From: Bacteroidaceae bacterium
GTDB lineage: Bacteria > Bacteroidota > Bacteroidia > Bacteroidales > Bacteroidaceae
Length of the DNA stretch: 64,000 bases
NCBI GenBank assembly: GCA_024401095.1
Contig: JAKSLR010000008.1
Location: forward strand, 19,349-83,348
Reading direction: 5' to 3'
Part shown: piece after piece, positions 40,964 to 49,445 of the stretch
Position numbering within the stretch: the stretch's first letter is position 1
Layout of the letters: every line of letters starts with the position of its first letter
Notes under the pieces: model-generated
What the model was told of the DNA's origin: nothing
Databases searched by the model: none
Seen by the model: only the letters and a program-made list of their open reading frames with translations
Position numbers and translations under genes: made by a program

Positions 40964-42082
40964 ATGAAAAAGAGTGTTTTATTAACTTTGGCTTTGGGTG
41001 TTTCTACCCTTAGCTTTGCTCAAGCCCACTTGAGCGGAAAGATTGATGGCCTGACAAACGACAAGCTTGTGGTAAGTGTCATCAATGAACAAAATACAGA
41101 TTATGAGCGTATTGATACAGTAGCTGCCCCTGGAGGTCAGTTCTCTTACACCTTCCCAGGATTGACAGGTTATCGTACTGCCATTCTCTTTGCGCTCCCA
41201 AAAGACGAGAACGACAAGCCTGCACGTTTCTTTACCTTTGTCTGCAAGGGACAGAGTGGTGTGGTAAGCGGTAATATGGCCGACAAGACAGTGATAGTAA
41301 AGGGTTCTTCTCTCTATGAGGCCAGCAATAAGGCCGATGAGATCCAGAAGCCTTTTGACGAGAAGCTGGCTGCCATAGCAGATGAATACGATGCTGCCGA
41401 AGAGTCAAAGAAGGATGCCATTGAGGCACGTTACAATGAAGCAGGAAACGAAATGGACAAGCAGCTTCTGGAATACATCCAGAGCCATCCTGCCGATGAA
41501 GTTTCCTTCTTCTTGGCAACTGCTTGCAAGGATCGTCTGAAAGCTTACGGTCTTCTTTCAAACTCTTTGCGCGAGGGTGAGATGAAGGGTTATATTGCTG
41601 CTATGGAAGCTAACATTAAGGCTGCTGCAGAACGTGAAGCAAAGCGCAATGAGGCTATGAAGAACCTTCAGCCAGGAATGCCTGCTCCAGAAATTACACT
41701 GAATGATCTGGACGGCAAGCCACTGAGCCTTTCACAGTTGCAAGGTAAGTATGTCATCATCGACTGGTGGGGTTCTTGGTGCATCTGGTGTATCCGTGGT
41801 ATTCCAAAGATGAAGGAGTACTATGAGAAGTACAACAGCAAGATGGAAATCCTGGGTGTGGACTGCAACGATACCGATGCCAAGTGGAGAGCTGCTGTCA
41901 AGGAATATGAGCTTCCATGGAAGCACGTGTATATGCCAAGAGGCAGCAAGTTGACCGAAACTTGGGCTATTCAGGGTTATCCAACCAAGTGCATCATCAA
42001 TCCTGATGGTACAATCAATAAAATTATTGTAGGAGAGGATCCTAAGTTCTACGATTATCTGGATGAACTTCTGAAAGATTAA
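40964..42082 (+). CDS. Secreted thioredoxin-fold protein (TlpA/AhpC-TSA type) with DUF4369-like N-terminus
   Basis: A 372-residue protein with a signal peptide (cut near LSFAQA). The N-terminal beta domain (about residues 20-115) resembles the DUF4369 module common in Bacteroidetes. A helical linker follows (AIADEYDAAEESKKDAIEAR). The C-terminal thioredoxin domain has the redox motif WCIWC in IDWWGSWCIWCIRGIPKMKE and the cis-Pro in AIQGYPTKCII. It probably reduces or isomerises disulfides in the periplasm, or supports cytochrome or lipoprotein maturation. Its promoter repeats the 17-bp motif of the preceding gene. A strong terminator follows. Confidence 0.85.
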   Translation: MKKSVLLTLALGVSTLSFAQAHLSGKIDGLTNDKLVVSVINEQNTDYERIDTVAAPGGQFSYTFPGLTGYRTAILFALPKDENDKPARFFTFVCKGQSGVVSGNMADKTVIVKGSSLYEASNKADEIQKPFDEKLAAIADEYDAAEESKKDAIEARYNEAGNEMDKQLLEYIQSHPADEVSFFLATACKDRLKAYGLLSNSLREGEMKGYIAAMEANIKAAAEREAKRNEAMKNLQPGMPAPEITLNDLDGKPLSLSQLQGKYVIIDWWGSWCIWCIRGIPKMKEYYEKYNSKMEILGVDCNDTDAKWRAAVKEYELPWKHVYMPRGSKLTETWAIQGYPTKCIINPDGTINKIIVGEDPKFYDYLDELLKD

Positions 42083-42092
42083 TTATAAAAAG

Positions 42093-42120
42093 AAAGAGTG
42101 TTTGACGGCACTCTTTTTTT
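42093..42120 (+). terminator. Intrinsic terminator of the thioredoxin-fold gene
   Basis: AAAGAGTG / CACTCTTT around TTTGACGG, followed by TTTTTTT. The last T residues touch the stop codon of the converging gene at 42124. Confidence 0.75.
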
Positions 42121-42123
42121 ATT

Positions 42124-42459
42124 TCAATCAAACAATCCGGGTAAATAAACGTTTTGTGTATTTTTCCTTTCTTTTACTTCTTCTTCTTCTGTTTCGGCAG
42201 AGAAATCCAAGGTGAGCTGTGTGGCTCTGTTCGGATTAAAGACGATCCGCTTGTCTTCCGTGAGCATGATCTCGCTCGGGTTGTCTTTCACAAGGTCTCT
42301 CACTATCTTTTTCCATTCCTTCAAGGGCTTGGGCGCATCGAAGAATGTGGTGAAGGTGTTCTGCATGTGGACAGCAGCCAGAGCCACCGGCATGCTGTTG
42401 TCTGCATGCCTTTCCAACAAGCTGATGAGTTCTTTCAGATGCGCTGAGGTTCTGTCCAT
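42124..42459 (-). CDS. Conserved-looking small protein of unknown function, 111 residues
   Basis: Starts at ATG 42459 behind a good -7 box (minus strand TATCTTTG at 42483-42490) and a purine-rich GGGAGA just before the start. The protein is soluble and helical in its first 75 residues (AHLKELISLLERHADNSMPV; LKEWKKIVRDLVKDN). It then turns acidic and basic (AETEEEEVKERKNTQ) and ends VYLPGLFD. No domain is recognised. It is divergent from the TolC-type export operon and convergent with the thioredoxin-fold gene. Confidence 0.65.
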   Translation of the reverse strand: MDRTSAHLKELISLLERHADNSMPVALAAVHMQNTFTTFFDAPKPLKEWKKIVRDLVKDNPSEIMLTEDKRIVFNPNRATQLTLDFSAETEEEEVKERKNTQNVYLPGLFD

Positions 42460-42482
42460 TCTCCCTTTTCATTTATTTTTTG

Positions 42483-42490
42483 CAAAGATA
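42483..42490 (-). promoter_or_regulatory. -7 box (TATCTTTG) of the 111-residue gene
   Basis: The minus strand reads TATCTTTGC, 23 nt upstream of the ATG. Confidence 0.6.
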
Positions 42491-42673
42491 GGGTATTTCA
42501 TCCTAAATCCGGTTTTTTAGAATAAATAAAATTTCAGCTATTTTTCAGAAAACGGGAAACAGAGGGAAATTCTCAGGTTCTTATTCCTCTAGAATCCGAC
42601 CTATAGGACAATTTTACCCCCTAAAAAAGGACATATATTTTACCATTTATTATTTTGATAGGTGTAAATGCAC

Positions 42674-42681
42674 TATTTTTG
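42674..42681 (+). promoter_or_regulatory. -7 box (TATTTTTG) of the TolC-HlyD-ABC2 operon
   Basis: TATTTTTGC, 24 nt before ATG 42706. The four genes downstream are closely spaced. Confidence 0.6.
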
Positions 42682-42705
42682 CAGAGTGAATTGAAAGTTA
42701 TTTTT

Positions 42706-44205
42706 ATGCATATGATCAAAAGATTTGTTTGTATTCTTTCTACATTGTTCCTGGGGCTTATTCCCTTGGCTGCCCAACAGACCTTATCGCTGGACAGCTG
42801 TAGGGCTATGGCATTAAGGAACAACAAGCAGTTGAATGTCTCCAAACTCAAGCAGGAAGCTGCCTATAACGTGCGGAAATCGGCCCGCACGCATTATCTT
42901 CCCAAGGTAGATGCATTGGGGGGATATGAATATTTCAGCAAGGAAGTTTCTATCCTGAACAACGACCAGCAGATGGCTTTATCAGGATTAGGAACCAATC
43001 TGGCTACCAAGATTGGAACCAATGCCAGTCAGGTTCTCACCGGATTGGCTCAGAAAGGCATCATTTCCCCACAGACAGCCAAGGACTTAGGTGCCATACT
43101 GAACACCGTGGGCGAACCGTTGGCAATGTTAGGCAATCAGTTGGGTGAAAACATAAACGATGCCTTCAAGACCGATACGCACAACATATGGGCAGGTACC
43201 ATTATGGTTCGCCAGCCGCTTTACATGGGTGGAGGCATCAAGGCAGCCAACCGGATTGCAGACATTACCGAAGATATGGCGGCTATAGAATACGATGGAG
43301 CCGTACAGGGAACGCTCTTCAGCATAGATGAAGCCTACTGGCTGGTGGTTTCCTTAAAAGAGAAGCAGAAGTTGGCCCAAAGTTTCAGGGACTTGGTGAA
43401 GAAGCTGGACGATGATGTACAGAAGATGATCCGTGAAGGAATAGCCACCCGTGCCGATGGCTTGAAAGTGAATGTGAAGGTGAATGAAGCTGATATGGCC
43501 CTCACACTGGTGGATGACGGATATGTACTGGCTAAGATGCTTCTCTGTAACCTGATAGGTCTGCCGCTGGATGCTGAATTCACGCTGGCCGATGAGAACA
43601 GTGAATCACTGCTGTTGAGTGAGAATACCGAAGCCTATGAGCAAGTAGAACCCCAGGAAAACAGAAGTGAGCTGAAGCTGCTCCAGCAGGCTGTCGAATT
43701 AAGCAAGCAGGGAACCAAGCTGGTGCAGGCAGCCTATATGCCACACGTGTTCCTGACCGGAGGCTATATGATTTCTAATCCAAACGTATTCAACGGTTTC
43801 CAGAACCGGTTCTCAGGAGTATGGAATGTGGGAGTCACCCTTCAGGTACCCCTCTGGAACTGGGGAGAAGGTATATATAAGGTAAAGGCCGGAAAGGTAG
43901 CTACCAAGATAGCACAACTGGAAATGGCCGATGCATCGGAAAAGATCAATCTTCAGGTCACCCAATGTAAGTTCAAGGTGAATGAAGCCAGCAAACGTTT
44001 GGATATGAGCCTGAAAAACCTTGCCAATGCCGAAGAGAACCTCCGTTGCGCCAATGTAGGATTCCGAGAAGGAGTGATGGAAAGTACCGAAGTAATGGCA
44101 GCTCAGACGGCTTGGCAAGCTGCACAGGCTGCAAAGATAGATGCAGAAATAGAAGTCAAACTATCCCATGTCAATCTGAAGAAAGCATTGGGTATATTAC
44201 AATAA
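42706..44205 (+). CDS. TolC-family outer-membrane channel (second copy)
   Basis: A 499-residue protein from ATG 42706 (or 42712), chosen because it follows the -7 box and opens a signal peptide ending LIPLAAQQ. The TolC outline is clear: SLDSCRAMALRNNKQLNVSK at the start, long helices, a mid-protein ATRADGLKVNVKVNEADMAL and a second half with VSLTLQVPLWNWGE-like strands (VGVTLQVPLWNWGEG). A central insert (about residues 100-165: GTNLATKIGTNASQVLTGLA) makes it longer than usual. It is the outer-membrane part of the HlyD/ABC-2 exporter encoded 18 nt downstream. Confidence 0.88.
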   Translation: MHMIKRFVCILSTLFLGLIPLAAQQTLSLDSCRAMALRNNKQLNVSKLKQEAAYNVRKSARTHYLPKVDALGGYEYFSKEVSILNNDQQMALSGLGTNLATKIGTNASQVLTGLAQKGIISPQTAKDLGAILNTVGEPLAMLGNQLGENINDAFKTDTHNIWAGTIMVRQPLYMGGGIKAANRIADITEDMAAIEYDGAVQGTLFSIDEAYWLVVSLKEKQKLAQSFRDLVKKLDDDVQKMIREGIATRADGLKVNVKVNEADMALTLVDDGYVLAKMLLCNLIGLPLDAEFTLADENSESLLLSENTEAYEQVEPQENRSELKLLQQAVELSKQGTKLVQAAYMPHVFLTGGYMISNPNVFNGFQNRFSGVWNVGVTLQVPLWNWGEGIYKVKAGKVATKIAQLEMADASEKINLQVTQCKFKVNEASKRLDMSLKNLANAEENLRCANVGFREGVMESTEVMAAQTAWQAAQAAKIDAEIEVKLSHVNLKKALGILQ

Positions 44206-44223
44206 AATAGAGGAGGAGCGTAT

Positions 44224-45210
44224 ATGTCAGAAAAATCACAACATAATAATATCTTGCTGGCCGTAGTAGGTCTTATTACAGTAATCGTTCTTGTGGGCTT
44301 GATCGGCTTCTTTACTTTAAGCAAGAATGAAGAGATTATCCAAGGTGAGGTAGAAGTATCTGAGTTCCGTGTCAGCTGTAAATTGCCTGGCCGTATCAGT
44401 AAGATACTGGTAGAAGAAGGCCAGTTTGTTCATGTAGGTGACACTTTGGCTATTCTAGAGATTCCAGAAGCTACTGCTCAGCAGAAGGTGGCCGAAGCTA
44501 CTGAAGGGGCTGTTAGTGCATTAAGTAGTTTGGCAGATAGTGGAACCCGCAAGGAAATCATAGAAAGTGCCGAAAAGGTATTAGACGCTGCCCTGGCAGC
44601 AAACGAAATAGCCGAAAAGACTTTCAACCGTATCAACAACCTGTTCAACGAAGGTGTGATCAGTGCACAACGTAAAGACGAGGCCTTGGCTGCCTACAAA
44701 GCAACTCAGGCTCAGGTAGAAGGTGCCCGCTCTCAGCTTCAGATGGCGAAGAATGGCGCCCGTTCTCAGGAGAAGGAAGCTGCTCACAAGCAGGCCGAAG
44801 CAGCAAAGAGTGCCGTAGATGTGGTATCCTCCCTCCTGAAAGAGACCGTTCAGGTGGCAGCTGTAGATGGTGAAGTAAGTGCCATCTATCCGAAGGAAGG
44901 CGAGCTGGTGGGTCTGGGGTCACCTATCATGAACATTTCCATCATGAAGGATTTGTGGGCTACCTTTAATATCCGTGAGGATCAGCTGAATGGCATGAAG
45001 GTGGGCGATACGTTCAAGGCCTTCCTGCCTGCTTTCAATCAGGAAATCGAGCTGAAGGTGTCACACATAAAGGATGCTGGCTCCTATGCCGTATGGAAGG
45101 CCACCAAAACCAATGGCCAATACGATGTGAAGACTTTTGAGGTAAAGGCAAAGCCAACCAAGGCGTTCGAGGGACTTAGACCAGGAATGAGCCTTATAGT
45201 CAAGGAATAA
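44224..45210 (+). CDS. HlyD-family membrane fusion protein
   Basis: A 328-residue adaptor with one N-terminal membrane helix (LLAVVGLITVIVLVGLIGFF). The lipoyl half is VEVSEFRVSCKLPGRISKIL, then a coiled coil (about residues 90-205), the second lipoyl half VAAVDGEVSAIYPKEGELVG and a beta-barrel (MKVGDTFKAFLPAFNQEIEL). It links the ABC-2 permeases to the TolC-type channel. Its stop overlaps the next start as TAATG, so permease translation is coupled. E. coli YhiI and YbhG are the closest known layouts. Confidence 0.9.
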   Translation: MSEKSQHNNILLAVVGLITVIVLVGLIGFFTLSKNEEIIQGEVEVSEFRVSCKLPGRISKILVEEGQFVHVGDTLAILEIPEATAQQKVAEATEGAVSALSSLADSGTRKEIIESAEKVLDAALAANEIAEKTFNRINNLFNEGVISAQRKDEALAAYKATQAQVEGARSQLQMAKNGARSQEKEAAHKQAEAAKSAVDVVSSLLKETVQVAAVDGEVSAIYPKEGELVGLGSPIMNISIMKDLWATFNIREDQLNGMKVGDTFKAFLPAFNQEIELKVSHIKDAGSYAVWKATKTNGQYDVKTFEVKAKPTKAFEGLRPGMSLIVKE

Positions 45211-46373
45211 TGATCAGAAAGATACTCCATATAGCTGCCCGTGAGTGCAGGCTCATGTACGGGAATACCATCTACCTTTTCTGTATGGTACTCCTGCCTG
45301 TGTTTACGGTGGTATTCTTCACTTCTCTGTTAGGTGACGGACAGCCTACGGAACTGCCGGTGGGTATAGTAGATCTGGACAATACAGCTACTACCCGAAA
45401 CATGATCCGTAATCTGGACGGTTTCCAGACAACACGGGTTGTGGCGCATTATTCCACTGCAAATGAGGCTCGTCTTGCCATGCAAAAAGGTGAAATCTAT
45501 GCCTTTCTGTACATTCCTAAAGGTACGACAGAGGGATTGATGTCTTCTAAACAGCCTAAAGTATCCTTCTATTACAATGGTGTGGTGATGCTGGCCGGTT
45601 CCACCACTATGCGAGACCTGAAGACTATCTGTACCTTAGGCTCTGCGGCAGTAGGGAAGACCAAACTGGAAATGCTGGGGAAGACGGAAAGCGAAATCAT
45701 GACCTTTCTGCAGCCTATCAAGATAGACCTGCACATGCTGAACAATCCGTGGGCCAATTACAATGTCTACCTGAGTGCCAGCATGATTCCGGGATTGCTC
45801 ATGCTGTTCATCTACCTGCTGACCCCTTATTCCATAGGTACGGAACTGAAATTCGGTCGTGCCAAGGAGTGGATGGAAATGGCCGGAAACAATCCGTTGA
45901 TCGCCATTGCTGGCAAAATGCTGCCACAGACAATGGTGCATCTGATTGTCTTCTACGGATTTGAGTTCTATGTCTACCATATCCTGCAGTTCCCGCACCC
46001 GGGAGGCATCTGGCCGATTCTCTTCCTCGGATTAATGGCCGTACTGTCGGCTCAGGCCTTCGGCATCTTCTGTTTCGGGCTGATGCCATCCTTGCGAATG
46101 AGTATGAGTGTCTGTTCCCTTTGGGCAATGTTGAGCTTCAGTCTGGCAGGAGCCACTTTCCCTGTGTTTGCTATGGATACCTTTATTCAGGGAGTAAGCT
46201 GGCTGTTCCCGTTGCGCCATTATTACCAGATCTACCAGATCTGCATCTTCAATGGCTTTGGAATGGAATACGCATGGATCAATTGGGTCTGCATGCTTTG
46301 TTTCATGATATTACCTGTATTCGTGCTTCGTAATATCCGGAGAGCCATGCTGGAATATAAATATATACCATAA
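45210..46373 (+). CDS. ABC-2 family permease, first of two (YhhJ/YbhS-like)
   Basis: A 387-residue membrane protein. An N-terminal helix (MYGNTIYLFCMVLLPVFTVV) is followed by a large extracytoplasmic domain (LPVGIVDLDNTATTRNMIRN). Five C-terminal helices follow, including LMLFIYLLTPYSIGTELKFG and ATFPVFAMDTFIQGVSWLFP. This is the ABC2_membrane_3 architecture. It normally needs a nucleotide-binding subunit, but none is encoded in the operon. It pairs with the similar permease that starts 24 nt later. Confidence 0.88.
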   Translation: MIRKILHIAARECRLMYGNTIYLFCMVLLPVFTVVFFTSLLGDGQPTELPVGIVDLDNTATTRNMIRNLDGFQTTRVVAHYSTANEARLAMQKGEIYAFLYIPKGTTEGLMSSKQPKVSFYYNGVVMLAGSTTMRDLKTICTLGSAAVGKTKLEMLGKTESEIMTFLQPIKIDLHMLNNPWANYNVYLSASMIPGLLMLFIYLLTPYSIGTELKFGRAKEWMEMAGNNPLIAIAGKMLPQTMVHLIVFYGFEFYVYHILQFPHPGGIWPILFLGLMAVLSAQAFGIFCFGLMPSLRMSMSVCSLWAMLSFSLAGATFPVFAMDTFIQGVSWLFPLRHYYQIYQICIFNGFGMEYAWINWVCMLCFMILPVFVLRNIRRAMLEYKYIP

Positions 46374-46397
46374 CGCTAAAGATAATAAACAGTTTCT

Positions 46398-47594
46398 ATG
46401 AAGAACCTTTGGATGAGGGTAAAAGAAGCCATAAACGATCTTGCTACTATTTGGGCAGATGAGATGAAGATGTGCATCAAGGACGAAGGTGTGCTCATCT
46501 TCTTCATTCTGGTGCCCTTGGCTTATCCTTTACTCTATTCCTGGATATATAACAATGAGGTGGTGCGTGAGGTTCCGGTGGCTGTAGTAGACTTGAACCA
46601 TTCCACTCTCAGTCGTGAGTTCATCCGGAAGTGTGATGCAAGTCCCGATGTGAACGTGACCTACCACTGCAACAGTCTGGCAGAAGCCCGTGAGCTGATG
46701 GGCAGACAAGAGGTGTATGGTGTGCTGTATCTGCCTTCTGATTTTGAACAGTTGCTGAACCGGGGAGAACAGGCATCGGTAGGGGTTTATTGTGACATGA
46801 GCCTGATGCTCACTTACAAAGCTATCTACATGACAGCCATGACCGTCTCTTCTGCCATGAATTCCGACATTCAGATTCAGAATTCCAGTCTGACAGCTAC
46901 TACACAAAGGGATGAAGAGATAACCACCAAACCGCTTGATTTTGAAGAAGTTCCTATTTTTAATCCTACAAGTGGATATGGCAATGCCGTACTTCCTGCT
47001 GTACTTGTCATCATCATTCAGCAGACCCTTCTTCTGGGTATAGGATTATCAGCTGGAACCGCCAGAGAGAAGAACCGGTTCAAGTCGCTGGTTTCCGTGA
47101 AAGAGCACAAGAACGGTCTGTTCCGCATTGTAGGCGGCAAAGCCCTTTGCTACTTCATGATCTATGCTGTACTGACAGCCTATCTGACACTGGTGGTCCC
47201 TAAAATCTTCAGCTTTACCACCATCGCTTCGGGAAGAGACCTCCTGGGGCTGATGTTCCCATACCTCTTGTCCTGCATTTTCTTCGGCATGTTCCTCTCT
47301 TGCCTGATCCGTTATCGTGAAAACGTGATGCTGATAGTGGTGTTTACCTCCCTCATCCTTCTTTTCATGACGGGAGTCTCATGGCCTGAGAGCAATATCC
47401 CGGGATTCTGGCAAGGTGTAAGCTGGCTGTTCCCAAGTACCTTTGGTGTGAGAGGATTCCTCACCTTAAGCAGTATGGGTGGAGGGCTGGAAACCGTTGA
47501 GCCGGAATATGCTGCCCTCTGGATTCAGACAGTGGTTTATTTCTTGGCTACTTGTATCGTCTATCAGGTTCAGATTAATCGGGCATCAAAATAA
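46398..47594 (+). CDS. ABC-2 family permease, second of two
   Basis: A 398-residue paralogue of the preceding permease. It has the N-terminal helix GVLIFFILVPLAYPLLYSWI and an external domain beginning VPVAVVDLNHSTLSREFI. The C-terminal helix bundle includes ILPAVLVIIIQQTLLLGIGL-like residues (AVLPAVLVIIIQQTLLLGIG) and VSWLFPSTFGVRGFLTL. With its partner it would form a heterodimeric pore. The gene ends 34 nt before the -7 box of the polymerase gene, without a visible terminator, so read-through is possible. Confidence 0.88.
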   Translation: MKNLWMRVKEAINDLATIWADEMKMCIKDEGVLIFFILVPLAYPLLYSWIYNNEVVREVPVAVVDLNHSTLSREFIRKCDASPDVNVTYHCNSLAEARELMGRQEVYGVLYLPSDFEQLLNRGEQASVGVYCDMSLMLTYKAIYMTAMTVSSAMNSDIQIQNSSLTATTQRDEEITTKPLDFEEVPIFNPTSGYGNAVLPAVLVIIIQQTLLLGIGLSAGTAREKNRFKSLVSVKEHKNGLFRIVGGKALCYFMIYAVLTAYLTLVVPKIFSFTTIASGRDLLGLMFPYLLSCIFFGMFLSCLIRYRENVMLIVVFTSLILLFMTGVSWPESNIPGFWQGVSWLFPSTFGVRGFLTLSSMGGGLETVEPEYAALWIQTVVYFLATCIVYQVQINRASK

Positions 47595-47628
47595 GGATTC
47601 CAAAGTCTCGTGTTGTGAAGAAATTGCT

Positions 47629-47636
47629 TATCTTTG
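47629..47636 (+). promoter_or_regulatory. -7 box (TATCTTTG) four bases before the polymerase ATG
   Basis: TATCTTTGCAACATG: the box ends 4 nt before the start codon, so the expected transcription start falls on or beside the ATG. This suggests a leaderless message. Confidence 0.55.
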
Positions 47637-47640
47637 CAAC

Positions 47641-49152
47641 ATGAATCCTTCCCGAACTTACATTGCCATTGACCTTAAATCCTTCTATGCCTCTGTAGAG
47701 TGTGTAGATCGGAATCTGGATCCGCTGAATACGAATCTGGTGGTTGCTGATGTGAGTCGTACGGAAAAGACCATCTGTCTTGCCGTATCCCCTTCGTTGA
47801 AAGCTTATGGCATATCCGGTAGAGCCCGCCTTTTTGAAGCCGTACAACGCATTACGCAAATCAATGCCCAGAGGCGACACCGGTTACGGGGGCAAGCTTT
47901 CCGGGGGAAATCCTATATAGACAGTGAGCTAAAAAGTAATCCTTATCTGGAGCTTGATTATATTGCAGCTCCTCCAAGAATGGCTCATTACATCGAATAC
48001 AGCACCCGAATCTACAACATCTATTTGAAATACATTTCGGCAGAAGACATTCACGTTTACTCCATAGATGAGGTGTTCATAGATGTGACCAATTATCTGG
48101 CTGCCTACAAAATGACCCCACGGGAACTGGCTGCCACCATGATTCACGATGTGCTGAAAACCACCGGAATAACTGCAACGGCAGGCATTGGCACTAATCT
48201 GTATCTGGCCAAGGTAGCCATGGATATAGTAGCCAAACATATTCCAGCGGATGAGAATGGCGTGAGAATTGCTGAACTCGATGAGATGTCTTATCGCAGG
48301 CAATTGTGGAGTCATCAGCCTCTCACCGATTTCTGGAGAGTAGGACACGGGCTTTCAGAAAAACTGATTAAGAACGGTATGTATACCATGGGCGATGTAG
48401 CTCACTGTTCTGTGGTCAATGAAGATATTCTATATAATCTCTTCGGTGTGAATGCCGAACTGCTCATCGATCATGCCTGGGGATGGGAGCCTTGTACCAT
48501 TGATGTGATCAAGCAATATAAGCCATCGACTAATTCATTCAGCAGTGGTCAGGTGCTCAACTGCCCTTATACTGCAGAAAAAGCGCTGGTGGTGATTAAG
48601 GAAATGACCGATGCCCTAAGCCTGAGTCTGGTAGACAAGAAACTGGTGACAGACCAGCTGGTGCTCACAGTGAGTTATGATAGGGAAAGCTTGACAAATC
48701 CTGAAATAGCCGAACAATACAAAGGACCGGTCAGTAAGGATTATTACGGCAGGCTTACGCCAAAACATGCACATGGAACTGTCAATCTGGGTGGTCATAC
48801 CTCTTCTTCCCGCCAGATGCTTAAAGCTGTTGTCGGTTTGTATAGAAGTATAGTGAACCCTATTTTGTTGATTCGAAGACTGAATGTTACGGTTAATCAC
48901 GTCATTCCCGAAGATAAAATAGAAGAACCACAGGCTAAAGCAGTTCAGCTGGACCTCTTTGGAGATACGGAAGAACAGCGACAAAAGATCCAGAAGGAAA
49001 AAGAGGAGAGAGCCAAGGAAAGGAGAATGCAGGAAGCCTTGCTGAATATCAAGAAGAAATTCGGCAAGAATGCTATCCTGAATGCAGTAAGCTATTCAGA
49101 AGGGGCTACTGCTCGTGAAAGAAACAATCAAATTGGAGGACATAAGGCATGA
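47641..49152 (+). CDS. Y-family (UmuC/DinB-like) DNA polymerase
   Basis: A 503-residue translesion polymerase from ATG 47641; an upstream in-frame start would overlap the permease gene and cross the -7 box. Palm motifs are DLKSFYASVECV (Asp11, metal) and YSIDEVFID (Asp143/Glu144). A finger/insert region is RRHRLRGQAFRGKSYID. ATAGIGTNLYLAKVAMD is the helix-hairpin-helix-like segment of the family. It has a longer little-finger/C-terminal tail, with a clamp-binding-like QLDLFGD near residue 440. It is longer than DinB and resembles the UvrX-type that pairs with YolD-like proteins. The next gene overlaps by 4 nt. Confidence 0.88.
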   Translation: MNPSRTYIAIDLKSFYASVECVDRNLDPLNTNLVVADVSRTEKTICLAVSPSLKAYGISGRARLFEAVQRITQINAQRRHRLRGQAFRGKSYIDSELKSNPYLELDYIAAPPRMAHYIEYSTRIYNIYLKYISAEDIHVYSIDEVFIDVTNYLAAYKMTPRELAATMIHDVLKTTGITATAGIGTNLYLAKVAMDIVAKHIPADENGVRIAELDEMSYRRQLWSHQPLTDFWRVGHGLSEKLIKNGMYTMGDVAHCSVVNEDILYNLFGVNAELLIDHAWGWEPCTIDVIKQYKPSTNSFSSGQVLNCPYTAEKALVVIKEMTDALSLSLVDKKLVTDQLVLTVSYDRESLTNPEIAEQYKGPVSKDYYGRLTPKHAHGTVNLGGHTSSSRQMLKAVVGLYRSIVNPILLIRRLNVTVNHVIPEDKIEEPQAKAVQLDLFGDTEEQRQKIQKEKEERAKERRMQEALLNIKKKFGKNAILNAVSYSEGATARERNNQIGGHKA

Positions 49153-49382
49153 GGAAAAAGTACGATGATATTATAAATCTTGAACATCATATTTCAAAAA
49201 AACATCCTCCGATGTCCATGTACAACAGAGCTGCTCAGTTTGCTCCTTTTGCCGCACTTACCGGCTATGAAGATTCCATAAGAGATACCACTCAAAAGAA
49301 TCAGGAAGCCTTTTCATTTGTTCCTAATGAACAAATCTATGAAGATTTGACATTTGAAACCGATAATCCTACCCTAATGTAG
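49149..49382 (+). CDS. YolD-like small partner of the Y-family polymerase
   Basis: A 77-residue protein beginning inside the polymerase stop (ATGA). Its core MSMYNRAAQFAPFAALTGYE carries the RAAQFAPFAALxGYE pattern that I know from small proteins adjacent to UvrX-type polymerases in Firmicutes (YolD-like). The N-terminus is basic and the C-terminus acidic. Translational coupling argues for a stoichiometric partner, perhaps modulating polymerase access to DNA. The family relationship is judged from this motif and synteny only. Confidence 0.75.
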   Translation: MRKKYDDIINLEHHISKKHPPMSMYNRAAQFAPFAALTGYEDSIRDTTQKNQEAFSFVPNEQIYEDLTFETDNPTLM

Positions 49383-49423
49383 GTATTTTATCTATTTTAT
49401 TCGTAGGAAACAATAGATATTGC

Positions 49424-49431
49424 TATCTTTG
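49424..49431 (+). promoter_or_regulatory. -7 box (TATCTTTG) of feoAB
   Basis: TATCTTTGC, 14 nt before the ATG at 49446. Confidence 0.6.
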
Positions 49432-49445
49432 CATAATTAAAAATT

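Noticed and set aside
47479..47640. Upstream start for the Y-family polymerase
   Set aside because: It would overlap the permease gene by over 100 nt and cross the -7 box at 47629; ATG 47641 begins right before the palm motif.
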